A stretch of 16,528 nt of DNA. It comes from UBA5336 sp964625835 (GTDB lineage: Bacteria > Pseudomonadota > Alphaproteobacteria > Caulobacterales > Hyphomonadaceae). Position numbers and translations under genes: made by a program. Each line of letters opens with the position of its first letter. The first letter of the stretch is position 1. This document shows positions 1 to 8,198 of this stretch, in pieces. Location of the stretch: the NCBI GenBank assembly GCA_964625835.1, contig CAZVES010000054.1:1-16528 (forward strand), given 5' to 3'. The notes beneath the pieces were generated by a model that worked only from the letters and a program-made list of their open reading frames with translations, made no database searches and was not told the DNA's origin.

Positions 1-482
1 GATGGGAGCTGATCGAGGGGGCATGGTTCGACATGGGCAGCGAAGGCTTCGAGCACTGGAATCTGAGATCTGCACTTCTCGAAGAGATCATCCTCCAGCT
101 TGGAAGAAACTCAGGATACCGGGCGAGTAGCGAAGGGTCGATCTACCTTTCGCACGATACTGAGGTGAGACCCGACCTGATTGTCTGCCGATCCGGTGTG
201 ACGACCAATGAACTGGCGGGCAACGACATCTTCCTGATTGTCGAAGTGATGAAGACCAGCCAGCGCCGGGACCGGGAGCTGAAGCTGCCGGTCTATGCCG
301 CCGCTGGCGTGCCGGAGGTGTGGCTGATCGATCTGGATGGCGGAAAAGTCGAGGTTTTCCGCACGCCGAACGCGGCAAAACAGACTTTCAAAGACGTTTC
401 GATGGCCAGTTTCGATGCGCAACTTTCGCCCCAGGCCTTTCAGAACATCTCGATCTGCATCGAAGTCCTTGTCAGGCGTTGA
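1..482 (+). CDS. Uma2-family PD-(D/E)XK nuclease-fold protein, 5' partial
   Basis: The frame is open from base 3, before the first ATG at 33, and the residues before that ATG (WELIEGAWFDM) match the usual start of a Uma2 domain. The gene therefore begins outside the window, and 159 residues are visible. Uma2 (DUF820) proteins have a restriction-endonuclease-like fold; most have no known biological role. Visible family marks are VRPDLIV (the PD acidic motif), FLIVEVMKTSQRRDRELK (the E...K part of the active site) and the typical AGVPEVWLIDL strand. The TGA stop is at 480-482. The gene converges on murG and their 3' ends overlap by 11 bp. It sits where murC would usually follow murG, so it may have been inserted there or mark a rearrangement end. 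The family call is firm; nuclease activity is inferred from the fold only. Confidence 0.85.
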   Translation, partial: WELIEGAWFDMGSEGFEHWNLRSALLEEIILQLGRNSGYRASSEGSIYLSHDTEVRPDLIVCRSGVTTNELAGNDIFLIVEVMKTSQRRDRELKLPVYAAAGVPEVWLIDLDGGKVEVFRTPNAAKQTFKDVSMASFDAQLSPQAFQNISICIEVLVRR

Positions 483-1569
483 GCCCCGCCACCCGCTCGG
501 CCACATCGGCCAGGTCGCTCGCGGCTGTGACGCTTCCCGAACCCCAGGCGGCGGCGGCGCGGGTCTTCAGCTCGCCTGCATTGCCGAGGCGCACGGCCAG
601 CAGTTCGCCGAGCAGGTTCGGATAGAGGTTGGCCTCGACCATCAGGTCGGCTGCGCCCACATCGGTGAGGGCTGCGGCATTGGCGGCCTGGTGGTCGTCC
701 ATGGCGATGGCGAGCGGGATGAGGATGGAGGGTCGGCCCACGGCGGCGATCTCGCTGACCGTGCCCGCGCCGGACCGGGCGATGACGAAATGCGCGGCCG
801 CCAGCCGGTCGGCCATGTCGGTAAAGAATGTGTCGATCTCGGCAGTCACGCCCGCATTCGCATACAACCTGACCACATCGGCGACCTGCTCCTCGCGCAC
901 CTGCTGAGTCACCACGAGACGCGATTTAAGATCTTCCGGCAAATGGTTGCAGATCGCCAGCGGGATCGCCTCGCCGAGGATGCGAGAGCCCTGGCTGCCG
1001 CCGGTGATGAGGATATTGAGATCGCCGGCCGCATTCGGATAGGGCAGCTCGCGCAGCGCCGCGATGGGCGCGCGCACAGGATTGCCGATCGGCATGTGCT
1101 CGGCGCCGGTGGGCAGCCGGTCGAGGCGCGGAAAGCCGCTCGCCACAACGGCCGCATGGGCGGCAAAGCGCCGGTTCACCCGGCCCAGAACGGCGTTCTG
1201 CTCATGGATGATCAGCGGCACGCCCTCGCGCCGTCCTGCCGCCAGAGCCGGGAAGGCCGGATAGCCGCCAAAGCCGGCAATCAGGGCCGGGCGCTTCTCG
1301 CGCATCATCGCTCGCGCTGCATTGACGCCAGCATTCAGCTTCAGCGCCGTGCCCGGAAGGGTCCAGGGCTTGCGCATGTTGGGGCTGGCCGCCTGCACCT
1401 CGGCTTTCCAGTCGGCCGGGAATTTCGCGCCATAGCGCAGGCCCCGGTCATCGCTGATCAGGCCCACCTGCCAGCCGCGCGAGCGCATTTCCTCGGCAAA
1501 GGCGGCCGCCGGGAACATGTGCCCGCCCGTGCCGCCCGCGCCGATGATCAGGAGGGGCTGGTCGCTCAT
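472..1569 (-). CDS. murG: MurG, UDP-GlcNAc:undecaprenyl-PP-MurNAc-pentapeptide GlcNAc transferase
   Basis: MurG adds GlcNAc from UDP-GlcNAc to lipid I to make lipid II, at the inner face of the plasma membrane. The 365-residue length is normal for this GT28 enzyme. The N-terminal glycine-rich loop GGTGGH is at residues 12-17. A second glycine motif (GGSQGSRILGEAIP) opens the C-terminal Rossmann domain near residue 190. The sugar-nucleotide site is recognisable from ARSGAGTVSEIAAVGRPSILIP and the following DDHQAANAA. The ATG overlaps the ftsW stop as ATGA, which implies translational coupling. It is the last dcw gene on this strand here; the convergent Uma2 gene overlaps its 3' end, leaving no room for a separate terminator. 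Confidence 0.97.
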   Translation of the reverse strand: MSDQPLLIIGAGGTGGHMFPAAAFAEEMRSRGWQVGLISDDRGLRYGAKFPADWKAEVQAASPNMRKPWTLPGTALKLNAGVNAARAMMREKRPALIAGFGGYPAFPALAAGRREGVPLIIHEQNAVLGRVNRRFAAHAAVVASGFPRLDRLPTGAEHMPIGNPVRAPIAALRELPYPNAAGDLNILITGGSQGSRILGEAIPLAICNHLPEDLKSRLVVTQQVREEQVADVVRLYANAGVTAEIDTFFTDMADRLAAAHFVIARSGAGTVSEIAAVGRPSILIPLAIAMDDHQAANAAALTDVGAADLMVEANLYPNLLGELLAVRLGNAGELKTRAAAAWGSGSVTAASDLADVAERVAGLNA

Positions 1570-2708
1570 CTCTGCCTCCGCATCGTGGGCATACGCCGCA
1601 CAAGGGCCAGCGCCAGGCCCAGTGTCATGGCCGTTCCCAGCAAGGACGACCCGCCGGACGACAGGAGCGGCAGGGTCATACCCTTGGCCGGAAGCAATGC
1701 CACATTGACCCCGATATTGATCACGGCCTGCAGGCCGAACAGGACAAACAGGCCCGTGGCCGCCGCCCGGGGGAAAGGATCATCAATCCGCGCGGCCAGG
1801 CCGAGGCCGCGCAGGGTGATGAAGGCATAAAAGCAGATCACCACCAGCGCGACGAGAAAGCCGAACTCCTCACCCATCACGGCATACACAAAGTCGTTGT
1901 GGGCATCGGGGAGGCTCATCTTGACAGTGCCCTCCCCAGGCCCGGCGCCCAGGAAGCCACCACGTGAAATGGCCTCGGCGGCCTTGTCGATCTGGTAGGT
2001 GTCATAGGCGCTGGGGTCGATGAAACTGTTCACCCGCTGTCGCACATGGGGCAGTAGCGCATAGAGTGCTCCGGCCAGCAGCGCGCCGATCCCTGCAAAG
2101 CCCGCCGCCCAGCGCAGAGGCAGTCCCGAAATGAAGAAGGTGAGCACGAACGCAGCGGACAATAATGCAGCCTGGCCCACATCTGGCTGAAGCAGGAGCA
2201 GCGCAAGCGTCATGGCATAGAAACCGAATGCCAGCACCGTCCATGGCCCGGACGGAAACAGCTGGCGCTGGGCCAGCAGCCAGCCCACCAGCACGATCAG
2301 TGCCGGTTTGACCATTTCCGACGGCTGCAGCGAGAAACCGAAGAACCGGATCCAGCGCTGGGCGCCCTTGGCCTCATGGCCCGCCAGCAGGATCACGGCC
2401 ATCAGGGCGAAGGCTCCGAAGAAAACCAGCGCCGCGGCGCGCCGGGCAAGTTGCCGGTCCAGCAGGGACATGGCGAACAGGACACCCAGCGCCGCGCCAA
2501 CGAAAACAGCGTGGCGCACCACGAGGTGGTAGGGATTGTCATAGCCAATGCGCGCGGCCGCCGGCGGGCCAGCCGCCAGTGAAAGCAGCAGCCCAAAGCC
2601 CAGCAAGCTGACCGCGGCCAGGATGATCGGCCAATCCACGGTACGCCGCCATTCCGTCACCCATGATGTGTCCGCCCTTGAAAGCTGCGGCGCAGCAAGC
2701 GACGTCAT
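1566..2708 (-). CDS. ftsW: FtsW, septal SEDS peptidoglycan glycosyltransferase
   Basis: FtsW is the SEDS-family polymerase that, with FtsI, makes septal peptidoglycan from lipid II in the divisome. The 380-residue protein is strongly hydrophobic with about ten membrane segments after a short cytoplasmic N-terminus. SEDS marks are GAQRWI (115-120), QPSE (128-131), HNDFVYAVMGEEFG (270-283, with D272 at the expected catalytic aspartate) and AKGMTLPLLSSGGSSL (341-356). In the last motif a serine stands where E. coli FtsW has tyrosine (SYGGSS). FtsW is preferred over RodA because the gene lies between murD and murG. Start and stop overlap neighbours as ATGA on both sides (with the murD stop and the murG start). 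Confidence 0.96.
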   Translation of the reverse strand: MTSLAAPQLSRADTSWVTEWRRTVDWPIILAAVSLLGFGLLLSLAAGPPAAARIGYDNPYHLVVRHAVFVGAALGVLFAMSLLDRQLARRAAALVFFGAFALMAVILLAGHEAKGAQRWIRFFGFSLQPSEMVKPALIVLVGWLLAQRQLFPSGPWTVLAFGFYAMTLALLLLQPDVGQAALLSAAFVLTFFISGLPLRWAAGFAGIGALLAGALYALLPHVRQRVNSFIDPSAYDTYQIDKAAEAISRGGFLGAGPGEGTVKMSLPDAHNDFVYAVMGEEFGFLVALVVICFYAFITLRGLGLAARIDDPFPRAAATGLFVLFGLQAVINIGVNVALLPAKGMTLPLLSSGGSSLLGTAMTLGLALALVRRMPTMRRQR

Positions 2709-4120
2709 ACCGTCTCCACCTCGGCGGCCTCGAGTGACAGGGCCTCGACCGCGCGGCGGAACGCCTCCCCGCGCGCCTCAAAATCCGCGAACTGGTCGAA
2801 GCTGGCGCAGGCCGGGGACAACAGGACCACCGGATCGGCCTCGCCGCTGGCCCGGGCATCGGCAAAGGCGTCGGCCACCGCCGCCTGCACCGTGCCGGAA
2901 CGGCGCGCCGGGGCCTTGCCCTTCAGTGTGTCCGCAAACGCCTCCTCGGCTTCGCCGACCAGGTAAGCCCTGGCAACTTTCGGGAAATGGGCCTCCAGCG
3001 GCGCAATGCCTTCGGCCTTCGCGCGCCCGCCAGCGATCCAGTAGACCCGGTCGAATGCCTTCAGTGCCTGGCCAGCGGCCTGGGCGTTGGTGGCCTTGCT
3101 GTCATTGATGAAGGTCACACCGGCTTTTTGGGCCACCACTTCGAGCCTGTGGGGCAGGCCGGGAAAACTCTCGATCCCTTCAAGTATCGTCTTGGCGTCC
3201 ACGCCGAGGGCGCGGCAGGCGGCATAGGCCGCAGCGGTGTTCTGGTGATTGTGAGCCCCGCGCAGGCCCGGCGCAGCCCCAATGTCGCCAATGGCAACGG
3301 CCTTGCCCGTGAGGCTATCGAACAGGTGCCCGCCCACGGCGCTGACCCCCTTGCCAAGGGCAAAGTCGGCCGAAACCGGCCAGACCCTGGCAGGCGCGCG
3401 CTTGAGTTCCAGCGACAGGGACTGGGTGTAGATGTCATCGACCCCGATCACCGCAGTGTCGCCCACCTGCTGGCCATTGAAGATCCGCTTCTTGGCCGCA
3501 AGATAAGCTTCCATCGTCCCGTGCCGGTCCAGATGGTCGGGCGAGAGGTTGAGGAAAACCGCCACGTTGCAGTGCAGCGATTTCACCAGGTCGAGCTGGT
3601 AGGATGACAGCTCCAACACATAGACGGCATTGGCATGCAGCGGTGCCATGTCGAGGACGCCCTTGCCGATGTTGCCGCCCACGCGCGCATCGATGCCGGC
3701 CTGTTTGAGGATGTGGCCGATGAGCGCCGTGGTGGTTGACTTGCCATTGGTGCCCGTCACGCCAATCACCTTTGGCCGTCCGCGCTCAGGCACGGACTGC
3801 ACGGCGCGGGCAAAAAGCTCCATGTCGCCCACCACGGGCACGCCCATGGCCTCCGCCATGCGCACCAGCCGGTGCGGCTGCGGGTAGCGGAAGGGCACGC
3901 CAGGCGAGAGAACCAGGGCGGCAAAGCCCTGCCAGTCGCGCTTGTTGATGTCGCTGAGGGTGATCCCGGCCTCCACCGCCCGGTTGCGCGTGGCCTCGTC
4001 ATCGTCCCAGGCGTGCACGCGTGCACCGCCGGCCACAAGGGCCCTGGCGGCGCTGAGGCCCGTGCGGCCCAGTCCGAAAACGGCGACGTCGCGCCCGGAA
4101 TATTCGGTGACGGGGATCAT
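2705..4120 (-). CDS. murD: MurD, UDP-MurNAc-L-alanine--D-glutamate ligase
   Basis: This cytoplasmic Mur ligase adds D-glutamate to UDP-MurNAc-L-Ala using ATP. The 471 residues begin with a Rossmann-like domain (VAVFGLGRTGLSAA, 12-25). The ATP P-loop GTNGKST is at 123-129. ELSSYQLD follows at about 170, and NLSPDHLDRHGTMEAYLAAK ends in the probable carbamylated lysine K210. The C-terminal domain carries FINDSKATN, which is typical of MurD. It is somewhat longer than E. coli MurD (about 438). The ATG lies 10 bp after the mraY stop, with a GAGGTGA ribosome-binding stretch overlapping that stop. Its own TGA overlaps the ftsW ATG (ATGA). Confidence 0.97.
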   Translation of the reverse strand: MIPVTEYSGRDVAVFGLGRTGLSAARALVAGGARVHAWDDDEATRNRAVEAGITLSDINKRDWQGFAALVLSPGVPFRYPQPHRLVRMAEAMGVPVVGDMELFARAVQSVPERGRPKVIGVTGTNGKSTTTALIGHILKQAGIDARVGGNIGKGVLDMAPLHANAVYVLELSSYQLDLVKSLHCNVAVFLNLSPDHLDRHGTMEAYLAAKKRIFNGQQVGDTAVIGVDDIYTQSLSLELKRAPARVWPVSADFALGKGVSAVGGHLFDSLTGKAVAIGDIGAAPGLRGAHNHQNTAAAYAACRALGVDAKTILEGIESFPGLPHRLEVVAQKAGVTFINDSKATNAQAAGQALKAFDRVYWIAGGRAKAEGIAPLEAHFPKVARAYLVGEAEEAFADTLKGKAPARRSGTVQAAVADAFADARASGEADPVVLLSPACASFDQFADFEARGEAFRRAVEALSLEAAEVETV

Positions 4121-4130
4121 GGAGTGCGCA

Positions 4131-5324
4131 TCACCTCAACTTCAGGGTCGCCAGGCCGGCGAGCGAAAACAGGACAGACAGGATCCAGAAGCGCACCACG
4201 ACCCGGGTCTCGGGCCAGTCCTTCTTCTGGAAGTGATGGTGCAACGGGGCCATGGCGAAGATACGCCGACCCTGGCCGGTGAGCTTGCGGGTGATCTTGA
4301 ACCAGGAGACCTGCAGGATCACCGAGAGAGCCTCAAGCACGAACAGCCCGCCGATCACGACAAGGGCGAACTCGTGCTTGACCGCCACGGCGACAACACC
4401 GAGCAATGCGCCGAGACCAAGCGATCCGGTGTCGCCCATGAAAACCTGCGCGGGATAGGCATTGTACCAGAGAAATCCCATTCCTGCGCCGATCATCGCG
4501 CCGAGGACCACGGCAATCTCGCCGGTGCCAGGCGCGAACTGAATGCCGAGATAGTCGGCGAAACGGAAGTTTCCGGACAGGTAGGCAATCAAGGCGTAGG
4601 ACGCGCAGGCGAAGGTCATCGGCACGATGGCCAATCCGTCGAGCCCGTCGGTGAAGTTCACAGCATTGGCGCTGCCCACGATCACGACCATGCCGAACAC
4701 AATGAACAAGGCACCAAGCGGCAGGAAATAGTCATTCACGAACGGCACCGCGACACCGCCGGAAAAGGCCTGGTCATTGGGTTCGATCGATGTGACCGGG
4801 GCGAATGCGGCGATCTGCTCAGCCAGGCCATTCAGGGCGCCCCAGTCGGCATGGCCAAGCGGGGTGTGCGCGCCGTGCAGTCCCATGATGAAGGCCACAG
4901 CGAGGCCGGCAATCACGAATTCCATCAGCAGCCGCAGGCGGGCCGACACGCCGGCGTCGGTCTGTTTCGCGACCTTTGCCGCGTCATCCAGATAGCCAAT
5001 GAAGGCGAAACCGCCGGTCACAAACAGGATCACCCAGCTGTAGGGATTGGACAGGTTCGACCAGAGCAGCGCTGCACAGAACAGGCCCAGCCAGATGATG
5101 AAACCGCCCATGGTGGGCGTGCCACGCTTGGCCATCTGGTCTTCAAAGCTCAGGTCGCGGATCGGCTGCCCCTGCCCTTGGGCCCGGCGCAGGGTGTTGA
5201 CGATCGGCCCGCCAAAGATGGCGGCGATCAGAAATGCCGTCACGATCGCGCCGCCGGTGCGAAACGTTATGTAATTCAACAAGTTGAAAACGCCCCGGTC
5301 AGAGGCGAGGAATTCATAAAGCAT
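4131..5324 (-). CDS. mraY: MraY, phospho-MurNAc-pentapeptide translocase
   Basis: MraY transfers phospho-MurNAc-pentapeptide to undecaprenyl phosphate to make lipid I in the plasma membrane. I chose the ATG at 5322-5324, which begins MLYEFLASD and lies 2 bp after the murF stop. A longer in-frame reading upstream lies inside murF and lacks family similarity. The 397-residue protein has about ten membrane segments. Catalytic marks are DD at 113-114, NFTDGLDG (223-230), FMGDTGS (295-301) and the HHH loop (362-364). It is longer than E. coli MraY (360), because of an enlarged periplasmic loop at roughly residues 150-198 between membrane segments 4 and 5. The rest aligns well by eye. Confidence 0.97.
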   Translation of the reverse strand: MLYEFLASDRGVFNLLNYITFRTGGAIVTAFLIAAIFGGPIVNTLRRAQGQGQPIRDLSFEDQMAKRGTPTMGGFIIWLGLFCAALLWSNLSNPYSWVILFVTGGFAFIGYLDDAAKVAKQTDAGVSARLRLLMEFVIAGLAVAFIMGLHGAHTPLGHADWGALNGLAEQIAAFAPVTSIEPNDQAFSGGVAVPFVNDYFLPLGALFIVFGMVVIVGSANAVNFTDGLDGLAIVPMTFACASYALIAYLSGNFRFADYLGIQFAPGTGEIAVVLGAMIGAGMGFLWYNAYPAQVFMGDTGSLGLGALLGVVAVAVKHEFALVVIGGLFVLEALSVILQVSWFKITRKLTGQGRRIFAMAPLHHHFQKKDWPETRVVVRFWILSVLFSLAGLATLKLR

Positions 5325-5326
5325 CT

Positions 5327-6760
5327 TTACACCCGCCCGTCGCTTTCTGCATGGGCACCCATCACGGTCGCAGACTCTACAGCGCCCCACTCGCGCAACG
5401 CGTCTGCCAGCTTGCCCATCCCGGAGGCATTCGATCCTTTGATCAAGAGGATTGATCCGTCGGTTAATGAATTTTTCACTTTTTCCAGCAGGTCCGGGGC
5501 GCGGCGTTCTGACTCAGTCTCGACCTGCCCGCGCAGGGCGCTCTCCAGCGCCACCATTCCAGCTCCGGCAAGGAACACCTTTTCGGCCCCCGTCGCGAGA
5601 ACCGGCCCGGCCAGTTCGGCATGGGCCAATTCGCTGCCCGCGCCCATCTCCAGCATTTCGCCCAGCGCCAGGAAGCGCGTGCCTTCGGGGCGCGACTGAA
5701 GGGCCGAGAGCGCTGCGCGCATGCTTTCGGGATTGGCATTGTAGGCATCGTCGACCAGCGTGAAGGTGCCTCCACCGGGCAGGGCCAGCGTCTGCGCTGT
5801 GCCGCGCCCGGGCGGTGGACCAAAACCCGACAAGGCATCGGCCGCATCGGTCACGGTGATCCCGGTCAGGGTGGCCATCAGGAGGGCCGCGGCGGCGTTA
5901 AGCCCCCAATGGTCACCCACGGCATTGAGGGCGACCACGGCGCGCTGGCCCGCCACCTCGATCACGAAGCGCGACGCGGTGCCGTCCGTGGTGGCTTCCA
6001 CCAGGCGGGCGGTGGCGCCTTCCGATGTCCCGAAACTCTCCACGGTGGCCGTCGGGCAGTGTTCGCGGCCCTTGCCGGCGAGGTAATCGCGAAAGACGTC
6101 ATCCTCGGGCACGATAACCGTGCCACCCGCTTCCAGGCCCGCATAAATGGCCGATTTTTCCTCGGCCACGCCCTCAATGGACCCGACACCTTCCAGGTGG
6201 GCCGGCGCGATCCTCGTGACCATGGCGTGCTGGGGGCGCACAAGGCGCGAGCGCGGCGCGATCTCGCCGGGCGTGGACATGCCGATCTCGAAGACGGCGC
6301 GTTCGCTCTCCCTTGGCATCCGCGCCAGGGTCAGCGGAACGCCCCAGTGATTGTTGAAACTCTTCTCAGGCCAGTGGGCCGGACCGGCGGCGCTATAGAT
6401 CCGCGCCAGCATTTCCTTCACGCTCGTCTTGCCGACAGAGCCGGTCACCGCCGTGCGAATGGCGCTGGAACGCGCCCGAGCCGCCACCGCCAGTGCCGTG
6501 AGCGCGCCGAGCACGTCATCAACCCTTAGGAAAGGCCCGCGCGCGTCCACTTCGCGGCTCACCAGCGCGCCCGTCGCGCCGCGCTCGAAGCCTGCAGCGG
6601 CGAAATCATGGCCATCGCGCACATCCTTCAGCGCCACGAACAAGTCGCCGGGCTGCAGGCTGCGCGTGTCGATGGACAGGCCCGAACAGGCAAAGGGTGC
6701 ACTCGCGACACCGCCCGTGGCCACTTCAATATCACCAGACGTCCAGAGCGGTTCAGGCAT
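5327..6760 (-). CDS. murF: MurF, UDP-MurNAc-tripeptide--D-alanyl-D-alanine ligase
   Basis: MurF adds D-Ala-D-Ala to the UDP-MurNAc tripeptide in the cytoplasm, completing the pentapeptide precursor. The 477 residues show SIDTRSLQPGDLFVAL (29-44, the N-terminal UDP-binding domain), the P-loop GSVGKTS (107-113), FNNHWGVPLTLA and DDAYNANPESMRAAL in the C-terminal half. DDAYNANP is characteristic of MurF. A central motif reads EIGMSTPGEI where EMGMN..GEI is more usual. The ATG overlaps the murE 3' end by 8 bp. A strong AGGGAG Shine-Dalgarno at 6768-6773, 7 nt upstream, confirms the start. The TAA stop is 2 bp before mraY. Confidence 0.97.
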   Translation of the reverse strand: MPEPLWTSGDIEVATGGVASAPFACSGLSIDTRSLQPGDLFVALKDVRDGHDFAAAGFERGATGALVSREVDARGPFLRVDDVLGALTALAVAARARSSAIRTAVTGSVGKTSVKEMLARIYSAAGPAHWPEKSFNNHWGVPLTLARMPRESERAVFEIGMSTPGEIAPRSRLVRPQHAMVTRIAPAHLEGVGSIEGVAEEKSAIYAGLEAGGTVIVPEDDVFRDYLAGKGREHCPTATVESFGTSEGATARLVEATTDGTASRFVIEVAGQRAVVALNAVGDHWGLNAAAALLMATLTGITVTDAADALSGFGPPPGRGTAQTLALPGGGTFTLVDDAYNANPESMRAALSALQSRPEGTRFLALGEMLEMGAGSELAHAELAGPVLATGAEKVFLAGAGMVALESALRGQVETESERRAPDLLEKVKNSLTDGSILLIKGSNASGMGKLADALREWGAVESATVMGAHAESDGRV

Positions 6761-8198
6761 TTGAAAGCTCCCTGAGTGCGTTGCAGGCTTCGACCTGGTC
6801 GGAGAATGCGATCACCGCATCGCCGACAACCTGGCCGGTCTCATGGCCCTTGCCGGCGATGAGAAGCGTGTCGCCCGCCTCCAGTGCGGACACGGCGGCA
6901 CGGATCGCCAGGGCGCGGTCGCCAATCTCCTTTGCGCCCGGCGCGCCTTCCAGTATGGCGGCCCGGATCGCACCCGCGTCTTCCGATCGCGGATTGTCAT
7001 CGGTGACGATCACGGTGTCGGCTTGCCTCGCCGCGACCTCGCCCATCAGGGAGCGCTTGGATGTGTCCCGGTCGCCCCCGCAACCAAACACCACGACCAG
7101 CCTGCCGGCCGTATGGGGCCGCGCAGCGCGCAGCAATGTGTCGAGCCCGTCAGGCGTATGTGCGTAATCGACAAAGACCCCGGCGCCAGCCTGTGTCTTG
7201 CCCACATATTCCAGGCGCCCCTTGACCGGCTCCAGCCTTTCAAGCCCGGCCGCCACCGCCTCGAACTCTGCACCCAGCGCCAGCGCACAGCCGGCCGCGG
7301 TCAGCGCATTCAGCGCCTGGAACTCACCGATCAGGGGCAGGGTCAGCTTGTGCTCGCCGCCCTGCCATTTCAGCGTCAGGTCCTGACCGGTCGCCCTCGG
7401 GCTGAGCTCGGCGATCTTCAGGTCGCGCCCGCGCCAGCCGACAGAGAACACACGCAGGCCTGCGCGCATGGCAGCCTCTTCGAAATGCCCATGGTGGAGG
7501 CTGTCGGCGTTGATGATGGCCGGACACCCCTTCGGCGCAAGCTCGCTGAAAAGGCGGGTCTTGGCCGCGCGATAGGCGTCCATCGTTTCGTGATAGTCCA
7601 GATGGTCCTGGGTGAAATTGGTGAAGGCGACGGCCGCGAGCCTGACCCCGTCGAGGCGGTGTTGCTCCAGCCCGTGGGAGGAGGCTTCCATGGCCAGGTG
7701 GGTGACGCCGCCGCGCGCGAGGCTGGCCAGTGTGTCATGGATGGCGACGGGATCGGGCGTGGTGTGGCCCAGGTCCACCGTGCCATCGGGGCCGATTGCG
7801 CCCAGCGTGCCCATGGATGCCGCCTTCCGGCCGGACCGGGTCCACACCTGGCGCAGGAAATCGACACTGGAACTCTTGCCATTGGTGCCCGTGATCGCAA
7901 CCACGGTCTCGGGCTGGTCGACATGGAAACGGGAGGCGGCATGGGCCAGCCAGAGGCGCGCCTTGCGGTCCACCAGGACCGGGACCTCGCCGCCATCCAT
8001 CGCGCGCTCGGCCACGACCGCCATGGCCCCGGCTTCGACCGCGGCGGCCACATAGTCATGGCCGTCCGCCACCTGGCCTTTCACAGCCACAAAGACATGC
8101 CCCGGCCTCACGCGCCGGCTGTCGGACGTCAGGCCCGTCACCGTGCGCCCCGCCAGTTGCGGCGGTGTCTGCTTGCCAAATAACCGTTCTGCTTTCAC
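6753..8198 (-). CDS. murE: MurE, UDP-MurNAc-tripeptide synthetase, meso-diaminopimelate type
   Basis: MurE adds the third stem-peptide residue. The 481-residue protein has the P-loop GTNGKSS (104-110), EASSHGLEQHRLDGV (171-185), the probable carbamylated lysine K213 in YRAAKTRLF, YAHTPDGL (345-352) and GKGHE (449-453). The DNPR motif at 401-404 is the known signature of enzymes that use meso-diaminopimelate instead of lysine, so the wall is DAP type. The start codon is GTG, overlapping the ftsI stop as GTGA. An AAGGAG ribosome-binding site at 8205-8210, 6 nt upstream, supports this GTG. Confidence 0.97.
   Translation of the reverse strand: MKAERLFGKQTPPQLAGRTVTGLTSDSRRVRPGHVFVAVKGQVADGHDYVAAAVEAGAMAVVAERAMDGGEVPVLVDRKARLWLAHAASRFHVDQPETVVAITGTNGKSSSVDFLRQVWTRSGRKAASMGTLGAIGPDGTVDLGHTTPDPVAIHDTLASLARGGVTHLAMEASSHGLEQHRLDGVRLAAVAFTNFTQDHLDYHETMDAYRAAKTRLFSELAPKGCPAIINADSLHHGHFEEAAMRAGLRVFSVGWRGRDLKIAELSPRATGQDLTLKWQGGEHKLTLPLIGEFQALNALTAAGCALALGAEFEAVAAGLERLEPVKGRLEYVGKTQAGAGVFVDYAHTPDGLDTLLRAARPHTAGRLVVVFGCGGDRDTSKRSLMGEVAARQADTVIVTDDNPRSEDAGAIRAAILEGAPGAKEIGDRALAIRAAVSALEAGDTLLIAGKGHETGQVVGDAVIAFSDQVEACNALRELSNA

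Noticed and set aside
337..1830. A 497-codon open frame on the + strand opposite murG and ftsW
   Set aside because: It is Arg/Ala/Gly/His-rich with no recognisable domain and lies exactly antisense to two clear genes; long antisense frames are expected in GC-rich coding DNA.
3942..5699. A 585-codon open frame on the + strand opposite murD, mraY and murF
   Set aside because: It crosses three well-supported genes on the other strand, has a low-complexity His/Gln/Gly/Glu-rich composition and no family motif.
6843..8183. A 446-codon open frame on the + strand opposite murE
   Set aside because: It mirrors the murE frame and has no domain or ribosome-binding site of its own; treated as a shadow.
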